Shown one piece after another: positions 1 to 8,295 of a stretch of DNA of 64,000 nucleotides; position 1 is the stretch's first letter; every line of letters begins with the position of its first letter. The DNA lies in contig NZ_JBNAGJ010000003.1 of NCBI RefSeq assembly GCF_049803795.1, positions 310,001 through 374,000 of the forward strand. The letters run 5' to 3'. This DNA is from Thalassobius sp002708925. Lineage in GTDB: Bacteria; Pseudomonadota; Alphaproteobacteria; Rhodobacterales; Rhodobacteraceae. Made by a program: the position numbers and the translations under genes. A model generated the notes under the pieces. The model did not search any database. It was not told where the DNA came from and saw only the letters and a program-made list of their open reading frames with translations.

Positions 1-971
1 GCCCAATGCGCATGATGGCGCATCGTCCACAGCGCGGTGCGATCCTCGGGTTTGGTGGCCCATTCAAAGCCTTTGCCGCCGTGATCGGCCACGATGTCGC
101 CAAAGGTTTCGGCCTGTTCCTCGACCCCGGCCTCAGACCCGTGGAATTCCACCATCAGATGCGGGGATTCGGGCATGTTGGAGCCAGAATAGCTGTTAAA
201 GGCCGCTGCGGTGGCCGCATCCACGAATTCGATCCGCGCCATGGGAATGCCCATCTGAATCGTGTCGATCACCGCATTCACCGCGTCCTCAATCCGGTCA
301 AAGGCGCAGACGGCGGCGGTGATGGCCTCGGGCTGGCCGCGCAGGCGCAGGGTTAGCTCGGTGATCAGGCCAAGCGTGCCCTCGGCGCCGACGAACAGGC
401 CGGTCAGATCGTAGCCGGCGCTGGATTTACGCGCGCGGGTGCCGGTGCGGATGATCCGCCCGTCGGCCGTTACCACCTGTAGCCCCAGCACATTGTCGCG
501 CATCGTGCCGTAACGCACCGCCGTGGTGCCGCTGGCCCGCGTCGAGGCCATCCCCCCAAGGGACGCATTCGCCCCCGGATCCACCGGAAAAAACAGCCCC
601 GTGGCGCGCAGTTCGGTGTTCAGCTCTTCGCGGGTGATGCCGGGCTGAACGGCGACGTCCATGTCCTCGGGCGAGAGGCGCAGGATTTTGTTCATGTTCC
701 GGAAATCCACCGAAATCCCCCCCGAAAACGCCTGCGCCTGCCCTTCGAGCGAGGTGCCAGCCCCCCAGGCCACAATGGGGCAGCCGTGGCGCGCGCAGAT
801 CTTGACGATTTCGCTCACTTCTTCGGCGCTTTGCGGATAGGCCACCCCATCGGGGGGTGTCAGGGGAAAATGCGTCTCGGATGCGCCATGTTGTTCCAGA
901 TCGGACTTGGACAGGCTAAGCCGTTGTCCTAGTAAGTTAGATAGCTCCTCAAGCGCGGTCTGGATGGCCAT
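1..971 (-). CDS. FAD-linked oxidase, D-lactate dehydrogenase / GlcD type (C-terminus beyond window)
   Basis: Only the first 323 codons lie in the window; the gene continues past the left edge. The ATG at 971 follows a strong GGAGGA ribosome site. The product has the vanillyl-alcohol-oxidase type FAD-binding fold, with VAWGAGTSLEG, then SLGGMASTRASGTTAVRYG and GAEGTLGLITELTLRL. These are hallmarks of respiratory flavoenzymes that oxidise D-2-hydroxy acids (cytochrome-linked D-lactate dehydrogenase, glycolate oxidase GlcD). The AVRYGTMRDNVLGL stretch looks more like D-lactate dehydrogenase than GlcD. The substrate-binding C-terminal half is not visible, so the exact 2-hydroxy acid is uncertain. 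Malate synthase G and a GlcG-like protein lie about 20 kb away, so no glc operon is implied. Confidence 0.9.
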   Translation of the reverse strand, partial: MAIQTALEELSNLLGQRLSLSKSDLEQHGASETHFPLTPPDGVAYPQSAEEVSEIVKICARHGCPIVAWGAGTSLEGQAQAFSGGISVDFRNMNKILRLSPEDMDVAVQPGITREELNTELRATGLFFPVDPGANASLGGMASTRASGTTAVRYGTMRDNVLGLQVVTADGRIIRTGTRARKSSAGYDLTGLFVGAEGTLGLITELTLRLRGQPEAITAAVCAFDRIEDAVNAVIDTIQMGIPMARIEFVDAATAAAFNSYSGSNMPESPHLMVEFHGSEAGVEEQAETFGDIVADHGGKGFEWATKPEDRTALWTMRHHAHW

Positions 972-1056
972 GGTTTTCCTCCGGATTGTGCTGGGCAACT
1001 TAGGCTAAGCGCGCGGGCCGGAAAAGCGAATTCCACAGCCCGCCAGAGGTTCGGTG

Positions 1057-2742
1057 ATGGCGTTACAATTGGGCAAAGTTCTGGCCAGCGTGGCCGCCCA
1101 GGCCGGGCAATCCGTGGCCGAGGCCTTTGCCTTGATGCGCCGCCAGGGGCCCAGCCAGTTTCAATTCTGGCTGATTGCTCTGGCCATCGGAATCGGTGCG
1201 GGGTTTGCCGCGCTGTTTTTCCGCAAGGGGATTGATGCGCTTCAGGCGTGGCTTTATGGCACGCAGGATGTGGCGCATCTGCACAGCTTTGCGCAGACGC
1301 TGCCCTGGTACTGGATTTTGGGCATTCCGATTGTGGGCGGGCTGGTGACGGGCATCGTGCTGCACCTGTTCACGCCGGACGGACGGGTGCGTTCGGTGGC
1401 CGATGTGATCGAGGGCGCGGCCATGCGTGACGGCCGGGTCGAGGGCAAGGCGGGGATTGCCTCGGCCTTTGCGTCGCTGGTGACGCTGTCCACGGGCGGG
1501 TCCACAGGGCGCGAGGGGCCGGTGGTGCATATGGCCTCGGTGATTTCGTCCTGGGTCAGCGAACGCATCCATGCCGATGGGATCACTGGGCGCGATCTGC
1601 TGGGCTGCGCGGTGGCGGCGGCCGTTTCCGCCAGTTTCAACGCGCCCATCGCCGGGGCGCTGTTCGCGCTGGAGGTGGTGCTGCGCCATTTCGCGGTCCA
1701 TGCCTTTGCCCCCATCGTGATCGCCAGCGTGGCGGGCACGATCATCAACCGGCTGGAATTCGGAGGCGTCACGGAATTTCTGCTGCCCCCCGGCAATACG
1801 CTGGAATTCTATGTCGAGCTGCCGGCCTTTTTGCTGCTGGGGCTGCTGTGCGGGGTGGTGGCCTTTGCCCTGATGCGCACCGTTTTCATCGTCGAGGACG
1901 CGGCCAACCAGATTCAGACGGGCACGGGGATGCCGCGCTGGCTGCGGCCGGCGGTGTCGGGGGCCTTGCTGGGGCTGCTGGCCATCGCGTTCCCGCATAT
2001 CATCGGGGTGGGGTATGAGACCACCTCGGCGGCGCTGACCGGGCAGTTGTTGTGGCACGAGGCGATCGTCTTTGCCATTCTCAAGGTCATCGCGGTGGCG
2101 ATCACCATGGCGGGCCGGATGGGGGGCGGGATGTTCTCGCCCGCGCTGATGGTGGGGGCGCTGACGGGGCTGGCCTTTGGGCTGATCGCCACGGCCGTCT
2201 TCCCCGAGGTATCGGGCGCGCATACCCTATACGCGCTGGCCGGGATGGGCGCCGTTGCCGCCGCCGTGCTGGGCGCACCAATATCCACCACCATGATCGT
2301 GTTCGAACTGACGGGCGACTGGCAGACGGGGCTGGCGGTGATGGTGGCGGTGTCGCTGTCCACGGCGCTGGCCTCGCGCCTTGTGGATCGCTCGTTCTTT
2401 CTGACGCAGCTGGAGCGGCGGGGGATACATCTGGCCGCCGGGCCGCAGGCCTATCTGCTGGCGATGTTCCGCGCTGTGACGCTGATGCGCAAACCCGGAG
2501 ACCCCGGCAGCGCCGATCCCGAGCGCTGCGCCGAGATGGTCGAAGATGGCATTTATCTGGATCTGAACGCCACGCTGGAACAGGCCATGCCGCTGTTCGA
2601 TAAGGCCGGTACGCCCTATCTGCCCGTGGTGGCCCTGCAAAAAGACGAAGCGCCCCAGATCCGGGGCGCCTTGTTTCATGTGGATGCGCTGAAAGCCTTT
2701 AACCGGGCCCTGGCCGCGACCGCAGCCGAGGAGCATAGTTAA
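1057..2742 (+). CDS. CLC-family chloride channel/transporter with a C-terminal CBS-like domain
   Basis: This 561-aa integral membrane protein belongs to the CLC family, which moves chloride across the inner membrane. The diagnostic motif GREGP (residues 151-155) carries the gating glutamate Glu153, and a GGGMFSPALMVG segment matches the third selectivity region. The first motif (GSGIP in E. coli ClcA) is changed to RSVAD. At the position of the inner proton glutamate (E. coli Glu203) the sequence reads LFALEVV, giving valine, as in channel-type CLCs. Residues after about 500 look like one CBS-type regulatory domain. ATG 1057 follows AGAGG; a GTG at 1054 is an alternative start. The stop overlaps that of the convergent DUF427 gene. 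Confidence 0.93.
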   Translation: MALQLGKVLASVAAQAGQSVAEAFALMRRQGPSQFQFWLIALAIGIGAGFAALFFRKGIDALQAWLYGTQDVAHLHSFAQTLPWYWILGIPIVGGLVTGIVLHLFTPDGRVRSVADVIEGAAMRDGRVEGKAGIASAFASLVTLSTGGSTGREGPVVHMASVISSWVSERIHADGITGRDLLGCAVAAAVSASFNAPIAGALFALEVVLRHFAVHAFAPIVIASVAGTIINRLEFGGVTEFLLPPGNTLEFYVELPAFLLLGLLCGVVAFALMRTVFIVEDAANQIQTGTGMPRWLRPAVSGALLGLLAIAFPHIIGVGYETTSAALTGQLLWHEAIVFAILKVIAVAITMAGRMGGGMFSPALMVGALTGLAFGLIATAVFPEVSGAHTLYALAGMGAVAAAVLGAPISTTMIVFELTGDWQTGLAVMVAVSLSTALASRLVDRSFFLTQLERRGIHLAAGPQAYLLAMFRAVTLMRKPGDPGSADPERCAEMVEDGIYLDLNATLEQAMPLFDKAGTPYLPVVALQKDEAPQIRGALFHVDALKAFNRALAATAAEEHS

Positions 2743-3083
2743 AGACGCTCGACGGTCAGCATGTCGGAGTTGTAGAAGGCCAGGTGATCCTTGATCCGCT
2801 CGGCCTCGGGGGTGGGGGTCTCGTAGCTCCAGGCGGCATCGGTCAGCGTGGTGGATTTCGTGACGATGGAATAATGCGTGGCGTCCCCCTTCAGCGGGCA
2901 ATGCGTACGCTTTTCGGTCTTATCCAGAAAGGCCATGGCAATATCGTTGCGCGGGAAATAGATGACCGGGTCCAGGCCGTCCTCGTTCAGTTCCAGCGCG
3001 TTGCCTGTTTCCCCCAAAACCGCGCCGCCAGCGCGCACCACCCAAGTGCCGCCTGCCTTATGAATTGTCATCGTGTTCCCCAT
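2739..3083 (-). CDS. DUF427 domain protein
   Basis: A 114-aa soluble protein that is essentially one DUF427 domain, with the family-typical pieces VIYFPRNDIAMAFL, KRTHCPLKGDATHYSI and AWSYETP. The biochemical role of DUF427 is not established. There is no signal peptide or membrane segment. ATG 3083 has GGGAG at good spacing; a second ATG four codons on is possible. It is transcribed alone or after the aminopeptidase gene upstream, and converges on the CLC gene with a four-base overlap at the stop codons. A perfect 7-bp dyad lies 40-57 bases upstream of the start. Confidence 0.88.
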   Translation of the reverse strand: MGNTMTIHKAGGTWVVRAGGAVLGETGNALELNEDGLDPVIYFPRNDIAMAFLDKTEKRTHCPLKGDATHYSIVTKSTTLTDAAWSYETPTPEAERIKDHLAFYNSDMLTVERL

Positions 3084-3122
3084 TCAGATCTCCCTGTGTT
3101 TTGCGCGTAGTGGCTGCCGATT

Positions 3123-3140
3123 GTGACATGGTGATGTCAC
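3123..3140. promoter_or_regulatory. Perfect 7-bp dyad upstream of the DUF427 gene
   Basis: GTGACAT and ATGTCAC are separated by GGTG, a perfect inverted repeat 40-57 bases before the DUF427 start and 7 bases after the aminopeptidase stop. No T-tract follows on either strand, so an operator or RNA hairpin is more likely than an intrinsic terminator. The binding protein is unknown. Confidence 0.4.
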
Positions 3141-3146
3141 CGCCAC

Positions 3147-4949
3147 TCACAGCGGCCGCGTCGCGTCGCGCAACCATACCCGAGCGGTCTCGGTTAACCG
3201 AGGGCCGATTTTGTCGCGGCACGCAGCGTGATAGGCGTCGATCCAGGCGATTTCATCGCGCGACAGCATGTCCGTCACGATCAGGCGGCGGTCAATCGGC
3301 ACCCAGGTCAGCGTCTCAAAGCTGTACATGTCGCGCGCATCCGCGCGGGGCAGGGCAGGGGCGTTCTGCACTACGATCAGGTTTTCAATACGGATGCCAA
3401 AGGCGCCCTCGCGGTAATATCCCGGTTCATTCGACAGAATCATCCCCGGTTGCAGCGGTATCCCCGACAGGCGCGACAGGCGCTGAGGCCCCTCGTGCAC
3501 GCACAGGTAAACGCCCACGCCGTGGCCCGTGCCGTGGTCATAATCCAGCCCGTCCATCCACAGCGGCGCGCGGGCCACCGCATCCAGATCGCGCCCGGCC
3601 ACGCCTTGCGGGAATCGCAGCCGCGATATGCCGATCATCCCCTGCAACACGCGGGTAAAGCAGGCCCTGGGGGGATGATCCACATCGCCCACGGGCAGGG
3701 TACGCGTGATATCGGTGGTTCCGTTCAGATACTGCCCGCCGCTGTCCAGCACCAGCAGCTGACCCGCGCTAAGCGTCTGATTGGTGCTTTCGGTCACGCG
3801 ATAGTGGATCACGGCACCGTTCGGCCCGGTGCCGGCGATCGTGTCAAAGCTGATATCGCGCAGGGCATTGGTGGCGCGGCGGTATTCTTCAAGCGCGGTT
3901 ACAACGTCAATTTCCGTAATGCTGCCAGGGGGTTGCGCATCGTACCATGTCAGGAATTCGCACATGGCGGCCGCATCGGTCAGATGGGCCTCGCGGGTGG
4001 CGGCGATCTCGGCTTTGGATTTGCAGGCTTTGGGCAGGATGCACGGATCCTGCGCCCAGGCGATGGGCACGCCGGCCTCTTCCAGCTCCAGGCTGACCTG
4101 CAAGGGCGCGCTGGTCCGATCCACCCGCACCGGCCCACTAAGCGAGCGCAGCGCGGCCGCAAAGGCCTCGGGGGGGCGGATCGTGATGTCGGCGCCCAGA
4201 TGGGCGCGCGCGGTCTGGTCCAGCTTGGCCGCATCCACAAACAGCGACAGATGCGCGCTGTCATGCAGAATGGCAAAGGCGTGCGGCACCGGATTGCGCG
4301 GAATGTCCGCGCCGCGAATGTTCAGCAGCCAGGCAATCGAATCCGGCAGCGTCAGAACCGCCGCCCGGTGCCCGGCCCGCGCCAGACGACCGGCCAGGCC
4401 TGTGCGTTTTTCTTCATGGGTTTCCCCCGCCAATTCAGTAGGATAGGCGATGATCTGCCCCACGGGTGGGGCTGGCTGATCGGGCCAGATCCGATCCAGC
4501 TGATTGGCGACGGGGCGCAGGGTGATCTCGGTATCGAACAGCGTGCGCTCCAGCTCTTCGATGGCGTCGGCGGTATGAAGCCAGGGATCGAACCCAACGG
4601 TTCCCCCCTGCGGCAGATGCTGAGCCAGCCAGTCCCCCAGCCGCGTTTCGGGCCAGGGCACGGGGGTGAAATGGCTCAGATCGACCTGGGATTTCACTTG
4701 CGTGCGATAGCGCCCGTCGATGAACACACCGGCGTGATCCAGCAGCGCCGCGCAGAACCCGGCCGAGCCGGTAAACCCCGTCAGCCAGCTAAGCCGGTCA
4801 TCGCGCGGGGCAACATATTCGCCTTGGTGGGCGTCGGCGCGCGGGATCAGAAACCCGGCCAGCCCCTCGGCCTGCATCTGTGCGCGCAGCCGCGCCAGAC
4901 GCGCGGGGCCTTGCGAGGGATCCGACGTTTCCTGAAAGCTTTGAAACAT
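3147..4949 (-). CDS. Xaa-Pro aminopeptidase (peptidase M24B)
   Basis: A 600-aa cytoplasmic metallopeptidase that releases N-terminal residues preceding proline. Two N-terminal creatinase-like domains (about residues 15-310) precede a pita-bread catalytic domain. The metal ligands are visible: Asp in LVLDSGGQYLNGTTDITRT (two Asp), His in HGTGHGVGVYL, Glu in NEPGYYREG and Glu in FGIRIENLIVV. The length fits the long aminopeptidase P1 subfamily rather than the short PepQ/PepP type. The ATG at 4949 lies 23 bases after the cobT stop, on the same strand, so the two may be co-transcribed. No signal peptide is present. Confidence 0.95.
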   Translation of the reverse strand: MFQSFQETSDPSQGPARLARLRAQMQAEGLAGFLIPRADAHQGEYVAPRDDRLSWLTGFTGSAGFCAALLDHAGVFIDGRYRTQVKSQVDLSHFTPVPWPETRLGDWLAQHLPQGGTVGFDPWLHTADAIEELERTLFDTEITLRPVANQLDRIWPDQPAPPVGQIIAYPTELAGETHEEKRTGLAGRLARAGHRAAVLTLPDSIAWLLNIRGADIPRNPVPHAFAILHDSAHLSLFVDAAKLDQTARAHLGADITIRPPEAFAAALRSLSGPVRVDRTSAPLQVSLELEEAGVPIAWAQDPCILPKACKSKAEIAATREAHLTDAAAMCEFLTWYDAQPPGSITEIDVVTALEEYRRATNALRDISFDTIAGTGPNGAVIHYRVTESTNQTLSAGQLLVLDSGGQYLNGTTDITRTLPVGDVDHPPRACFTRVLQGMIGISRLRFPQGVAGRDLDAVARAPLWMDGLDYDHGTGHGVGVYLCVHEGPQRLSRLSGIPLQPGMILSNEPGYYREGAFGIRIENLIVVQNAPALPRADARDMYSFETLTWVPIDRRLIVTDMLSRDEIAWIDAYHAACRDKIGPRLTETARVWLRDATRPL

Positions 4950-4972
4950 GTCACACCTTTCCGAGGGCGGGC

Positions 4973-6847
4973 CTAGCTGGCGCGTTTAATCCCGATCATC
5001 CGGGCCTTGGCGCGCGGATCCTGATCGAACAGGCTGGCCAGTTGCTCGGTCATGGCCCCGGCCAGCTGCTCCACATCCGTGATCGTCACCGCGTGCTGAT
5101 AATAGCGCGTCACGTCATGGCCGATACCGATGGCGATCAGTTCCACCAGCTTTTTCTTTTCGACCATCTCGATCACGTCACGCAGATGTTTTTCCAGATA
5201 ATTCGCGGGGTTAACGGACAGGGTGCTGTCATCCACCGGGGCCCCGTCTGAAATCACCATCAGGATTTTGCGCTGTTCGGGCCGGGCCAGCATCCGCCGG
5301 TGCGCCCACTCCAGGGCCTCGCCGTCGATGTTTTCCTTCAGCAGGCCCTCTTTCATCATCAGGCCCAGATTGGCGCGTGTGCGCCGCATCGGAGTGTCGG
5401 CCTTTTTATAGATGATGTGGCGCAGATCGTTCAGGCGGCCCGGCTGCTGGGGGCGTCCCTCGGCCAGCCATTTTTCGCGGCTCTGCCCGCCCTTCCAGGC
5501 CCGCGTGGTAAAGCCCAGAACCTCGACTTTCACGTCGCAGCGTTCCAGCGTGCGGGCCAGAACATCGGCGCAGATCGCCGCGATGGAAATCGGCCGCCCG
5601 CGCATGGACCCCGAGTTATCCAGCAGCAAAGTCACCACCGTGTCACGGAATTCGGTGTCTTTTTCCACCTTGAAGGACAGCGGCGTGGTGGGGCTGGCGA
5701 CCACACGGGCCAGGCGTCCCGCGTCCAGAATGCCCTCTTCCATGTCAAACAACCACGAGCGATTCTGCTGCGCCTGCAAGCGGCGCTGCAATTTGTTGGC
5801 CAGGCGCCCCACAGCGCCTTTCAGCGGTTCCAGCTGTTGATCCAGATAGGCGCGCAGCCGTTCCAGCTCGGCCGGTTCGGCCAGCTCTTCTGCCAGGATT
5901 TCCTCATCGAAATCCGTGACATAGGCGGAATAGTTCGGGTCTGCATCCGACAGGGGCGCTGGCGGCGGCGGTTCCAGCGGGGCGTCGCCTTCGGGCAGTT
6001 CGGCCTCTTCGGACATTTCGTCCTCGGCCATGTCGTCCATGGTGACCTGCGCCTCTGAACTGTCTTGCGTTTCATCCTGAGACTGCTCGGGGTCGGCGTC
6101 GGCCTCTTGATCGTCCTGATCGTCCTGGCCTGCGGAATCGGGCTCTTCTTGGTCGTCCTGATCGTCGGCGGCGTCGTCCTGATCCTCTTCGTCGGGCTGG
6201 TCGGGATCGTCACCCAGCTGATCGCCATAGCCCAGATCCTCGATGATCCGACGGGCGAATTTGGCGAATTCAGCCTGGTTGGACAGTTTTTCCTGCAAAT
6301 CCTCCAGCGTGCCGCCGGCCTGATTCTGAATGAAACCTTCCCACAGCTGCATGACATTCTGTGCCGCATGGGGCAGATCGCGCCCCGTCGCCAGATGCCG
6401 GATCATATAGCCCGCCGCCACATCCAGAGGCGCATCGGCCGCCTGAGTGATCTGGTCATAGCCCAGACGCCGGGCCTCGGTTTCGATCTTGGCGTCAATG
6501 TTGCCAGCGGTGCCGGGCATGTCGCGCGCGCCCATGGCCTCGCAGCGGGCGGTTTCCATCGCCTCATAGATGTTGCGGGCCATGTCGCCGGGCGGCGCAT
6601 AGCGGGCGTGCACGCCATCATCGTGATATTTGCGCTGCATCGCCAGCGCGTCTGCCGTGCCACGGGCCAGCAGCACCTCATCCCGTGTCATCCGGCGTGT
6701 CACCTGCGGCAGGCGCATGGTATCGCCGGCAATCCCCGAAGGATCGACCGAATAATTCACGTTCAGGTCCGGATCGTCCGCCATGACCTTGGTGGCATCG
6801 GCCAGGGCTTTTTTGAACGGATCGGCGGGGTTGTCAGACTTCTTCAT
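4973..6847 (-). CDS. cobT: Aerobic cobaltochelatase subunit CobT
   Basis: This 624-aa protein is the CobT subunit of the CobNST complex, which inserts cobalt into hydrogenobyrinic acid a,c-diamide during aerobic cobalamin synthesis. A helical N-terminal region is followed by a very acidic linker (about 211-290, runs of Asp/Glu/Gln) and a von Willebrand factor A domain whose MIDAS motif DNSGS is at 410-414. With the AAA+ protein CobS, CobT forms a chaperone-like ring that drives the CobN chelatase. CobS is encoded 1.4 kb upstream on the same strand but separated by two unrelated genes. CobN is not in the window. Length and domain order are normal for the family. Confidence 0.96.
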   Translation of the reverse strand: MKKSDNPADPFKKALADATKVMADDPDLNVNYSVDPSGIAGDTMRLPQVTRRMTRDEVLLARGTADALAMQRKYHDDGVHARYAPPGDMARNIYEAMETARCEAMGARDMPGTAGNIDAKIETEARRLGYDQITQAADAPLDVAAGYMIRHLATGRDLPHAAQNVMQLWEGFIQNQAGGTLEDLQEKLSNQAEFAKFARRIIEDLGYGDQLGDDPDQPDEEDQDDAADDQDDQEEPDSAGQDDQDDQEADADPEQSQDETQDSSEAQVTMDDMAEDEMSEEAELPEGDAPLEPPPPAPLSDADPNYSAYVTDFDEEILAEELAEPAELERLRAYLDQQLEPLKGAVGRLANKLQRRLQAQQNRSWLFDMEEGILDAGRLARVVASPTTPLSFKVEKDTEFRDTVVTLLLDNSGSMRGRPISIAAICADVLARTLERCDVKVEVLGFTTRAWKGGQSREKWLAEGRPQQPGRLNDLRHIIYKKADTPMRRTRANLGLMMKEGLLKENIDGEALEWAHRRMLARPEQRKILMVISDGAPVDDSTLSVNPANYLEKHLRDVIEMVEKKKLVELIAIGIGHDVTRYYQHAVTITDVEQLAGAMTEQLASLFDQDPRAKARMIGIKRAS

Positions 6848-6994
6848 CGCGGGCGGCCAAAGGTTACATGAACAATTGCCTGCACCCTAATCCGCAAGGC
6901 CGGGATTGACCATAGGGCGCGTGCGTGGCCCAGGGGGATGACGTCAGGTTTGCGTGGGGCCGGTTTTCGCGTAGGCAAAGGGCAGGAGAATCGG

Positions 6995-7765
6995 ATGAAA
7001 GTTGTGTACTGCGCCTATGGCGCGCGAAAATATGCCGATCAGCTGGCGCAATCTGTGCGCTCGTTGCGGGGGCACCACCCTAAGGCCGAGGTGATCGTGC
7101 ATACCGTGGCCGATTTTGCCCCGCTGATCGCTGGGTTGCCGGTCCGATTGTGTATTCAGCCCGATCGGCCGCGTGCCAGTGACTGGCACGATCCTTTGAT
7201 GAAACTGCGCGCCATACGGGCCGAGGCCGAGGCGGGGCAGCCGTTTCTCTATCTGGATAATGACACCTATGTGGCCGGGTCGCTGGCCTCGGCCTGGGGG
7301 GTGTTGTCGCGGTTCGATTGCCTGGGGGTGCTGTCCGCGATCCATGATCAGCGCGGCTTTCTGGGGCTAGAGCCCGCCCCAGGCCTGACCCGCCCCACGC
7401 CCGAGGCGTTCCCCGAATGGAATGGCGGCGTGCTGTTTTTCGCCGGTACAGAGGCGGCGCGTCGCATCGCCCGGCGCTGGTTAGAGGTGCAAGAGATGGG
7501 CATTCCCGGCGGCGGAGATCAATGGCCCTTGGCGCAGGCGCTATGGGACAGTCAGGCGCGGCTGCATGTGCTGCCCGCGAATTACAATTGCCGCCTGCCG
7601 GCCAGCCCGGTTGTTTATGGGGCCGTGAAAATTCTACATGCTGATCACACGGATCTGGCCGAGGTTGCGTCCAGGGTGAATGCCGAGACGGGGCTGCGGC
7701 AGGTGGTGCCCCAGGGGGCGGATTTCGGGCTGCGCTCTTTGGCGTCTGACGCGCGCTGTTTCTAA
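6995..7765 (+). CDS. Glycosyltransferase-like protein (GT-A fold)
   Basis: A 256-aa cytoplasmic protein resembling nucleotide-sugar glycosyltransferases with a GT-A fold. A DND (DxD-type) motif at residues 88-90, within FLYLDNDTYVAG, would bind the metal and sugar nucleotide. Later PEWNGGVLFF and VKILHADH match conserved acceptor/metal elements of GT8-like families. The ATG at 6995 follows AGGAG at ideal spacing, so an upstream in-frame extension is not used. Donor and acceptor are unknown. The gene sits on the opposite strand between cobT and cobS and shows no functional link to cobalamin synthesis. Confidence 0.75.
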   Translation: MKVVYCAYGARKYADQLAQSVRSLRGHHPKAEVIVHTVADFAPLIAGLPVRLCIQPDRPRASDWHDPLMKLRAIRAEAEAGQPFLYLDNDTYVAGSLASAWGVLSRFDCLGVLSAIHDQRGFLGLEPAPGLTRPTPEAFPEWNGGVLFFAGTEAARRIARRWLEVQEMGIPGGGDQWPLAQALWDSQARLHVLPANYNCRLPASPVVYGAVKILHADHTDLAEVASRVNAETGLRQVVPQGADFGLRSLASDARCF

Positions 7766-7767
7766 GG

Positions 7768-8163
7768 TCAGCTTAGCAGGGCCGAGCGGCACTCTCCGAT
7801 CTGGCGGAGGGCCAGGCGCTGCGCCATTTGTGCCTGTCGGGGGTCGGGGCTGAAGGTGCCGCGCGACAGCAGCACCGCCTGCGCCTGTTTGGCCCTGATC
7901 CGCCAGGAAAGAACCTCGTGCCCGCGCCCATTTGGGATCATCGCCTCAAGAATATCCACCACACCGGCGCGCTGTTTTTGGGTCTGCTCCGAGGCGGCCC
8001 CGTCGAACATCCACTGAAATTCCATCTGGGCCGACAGCCGGCCCGCGCAGGTGGCAAAGAACCGCAGCTGATCCTCGTTCACAGACGATTGGGCCAGCGC
8101 AACCGGAGCGGAGAGCATTCCGCCCAAAGCAGTCCCCAGAACAAGAGTTTTCAAGCTGCCCAT
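7768..8163 (-). CDS. Small exported protein of unknown function
   Basis: A 131-aa protein with a clear signal peptide (LKTLVLGTALGGMLSAPVALA, cleavage likely after ALA, about residue 24). The mature part is helical and charged and holds two cysteines (in FFATCAGRL and IGECRSALL) that could form a disulfide in the periplasm. I do not recognise the family. It ends two bases from the convergent glycosyltransferase gene. It lies downstream of cobS but beyond a strong terminator, so it is probably its own transcription unit. Confidence 0.7.
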   Translation of the reverse strand: MGSLKTLVLGTALGGMLSAPVALAQSSVNEDQLRFFATCAGRLSAQMEFQWMFDGAASEQTQKQRAGVVDILEAMIPNGRGHEVLSWRIRAKQAQAVLLSRGTFSPDPRQAQMAQRLALRQIGECRSALLS

Positions 8164-8245
8164 ATTTTAGACTTTACGGTCAAAAAGTGAACGATCAAGT
8201 CCCGAGTGTTTCTCCTATCCTTTTGAAATAGCGTTAACGGAACGC

Positions 8246-8270
8246 AAAACGGCGCCCGCAGGGGCGCCGT
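8246..8270 (-). terminator. Rho-independent terminator after cobS
   Basis: A perfect 9-bp GC-rich stem (8249-8257 with 8262-8270), a 4-base loop and a run of four T on the minus strand, starting 26 bases after the cobS stop codon. Confidence 0.8.
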
Positions 8271-8295
8271 CGCAGGAAATAAATGGAGGAGTGGC

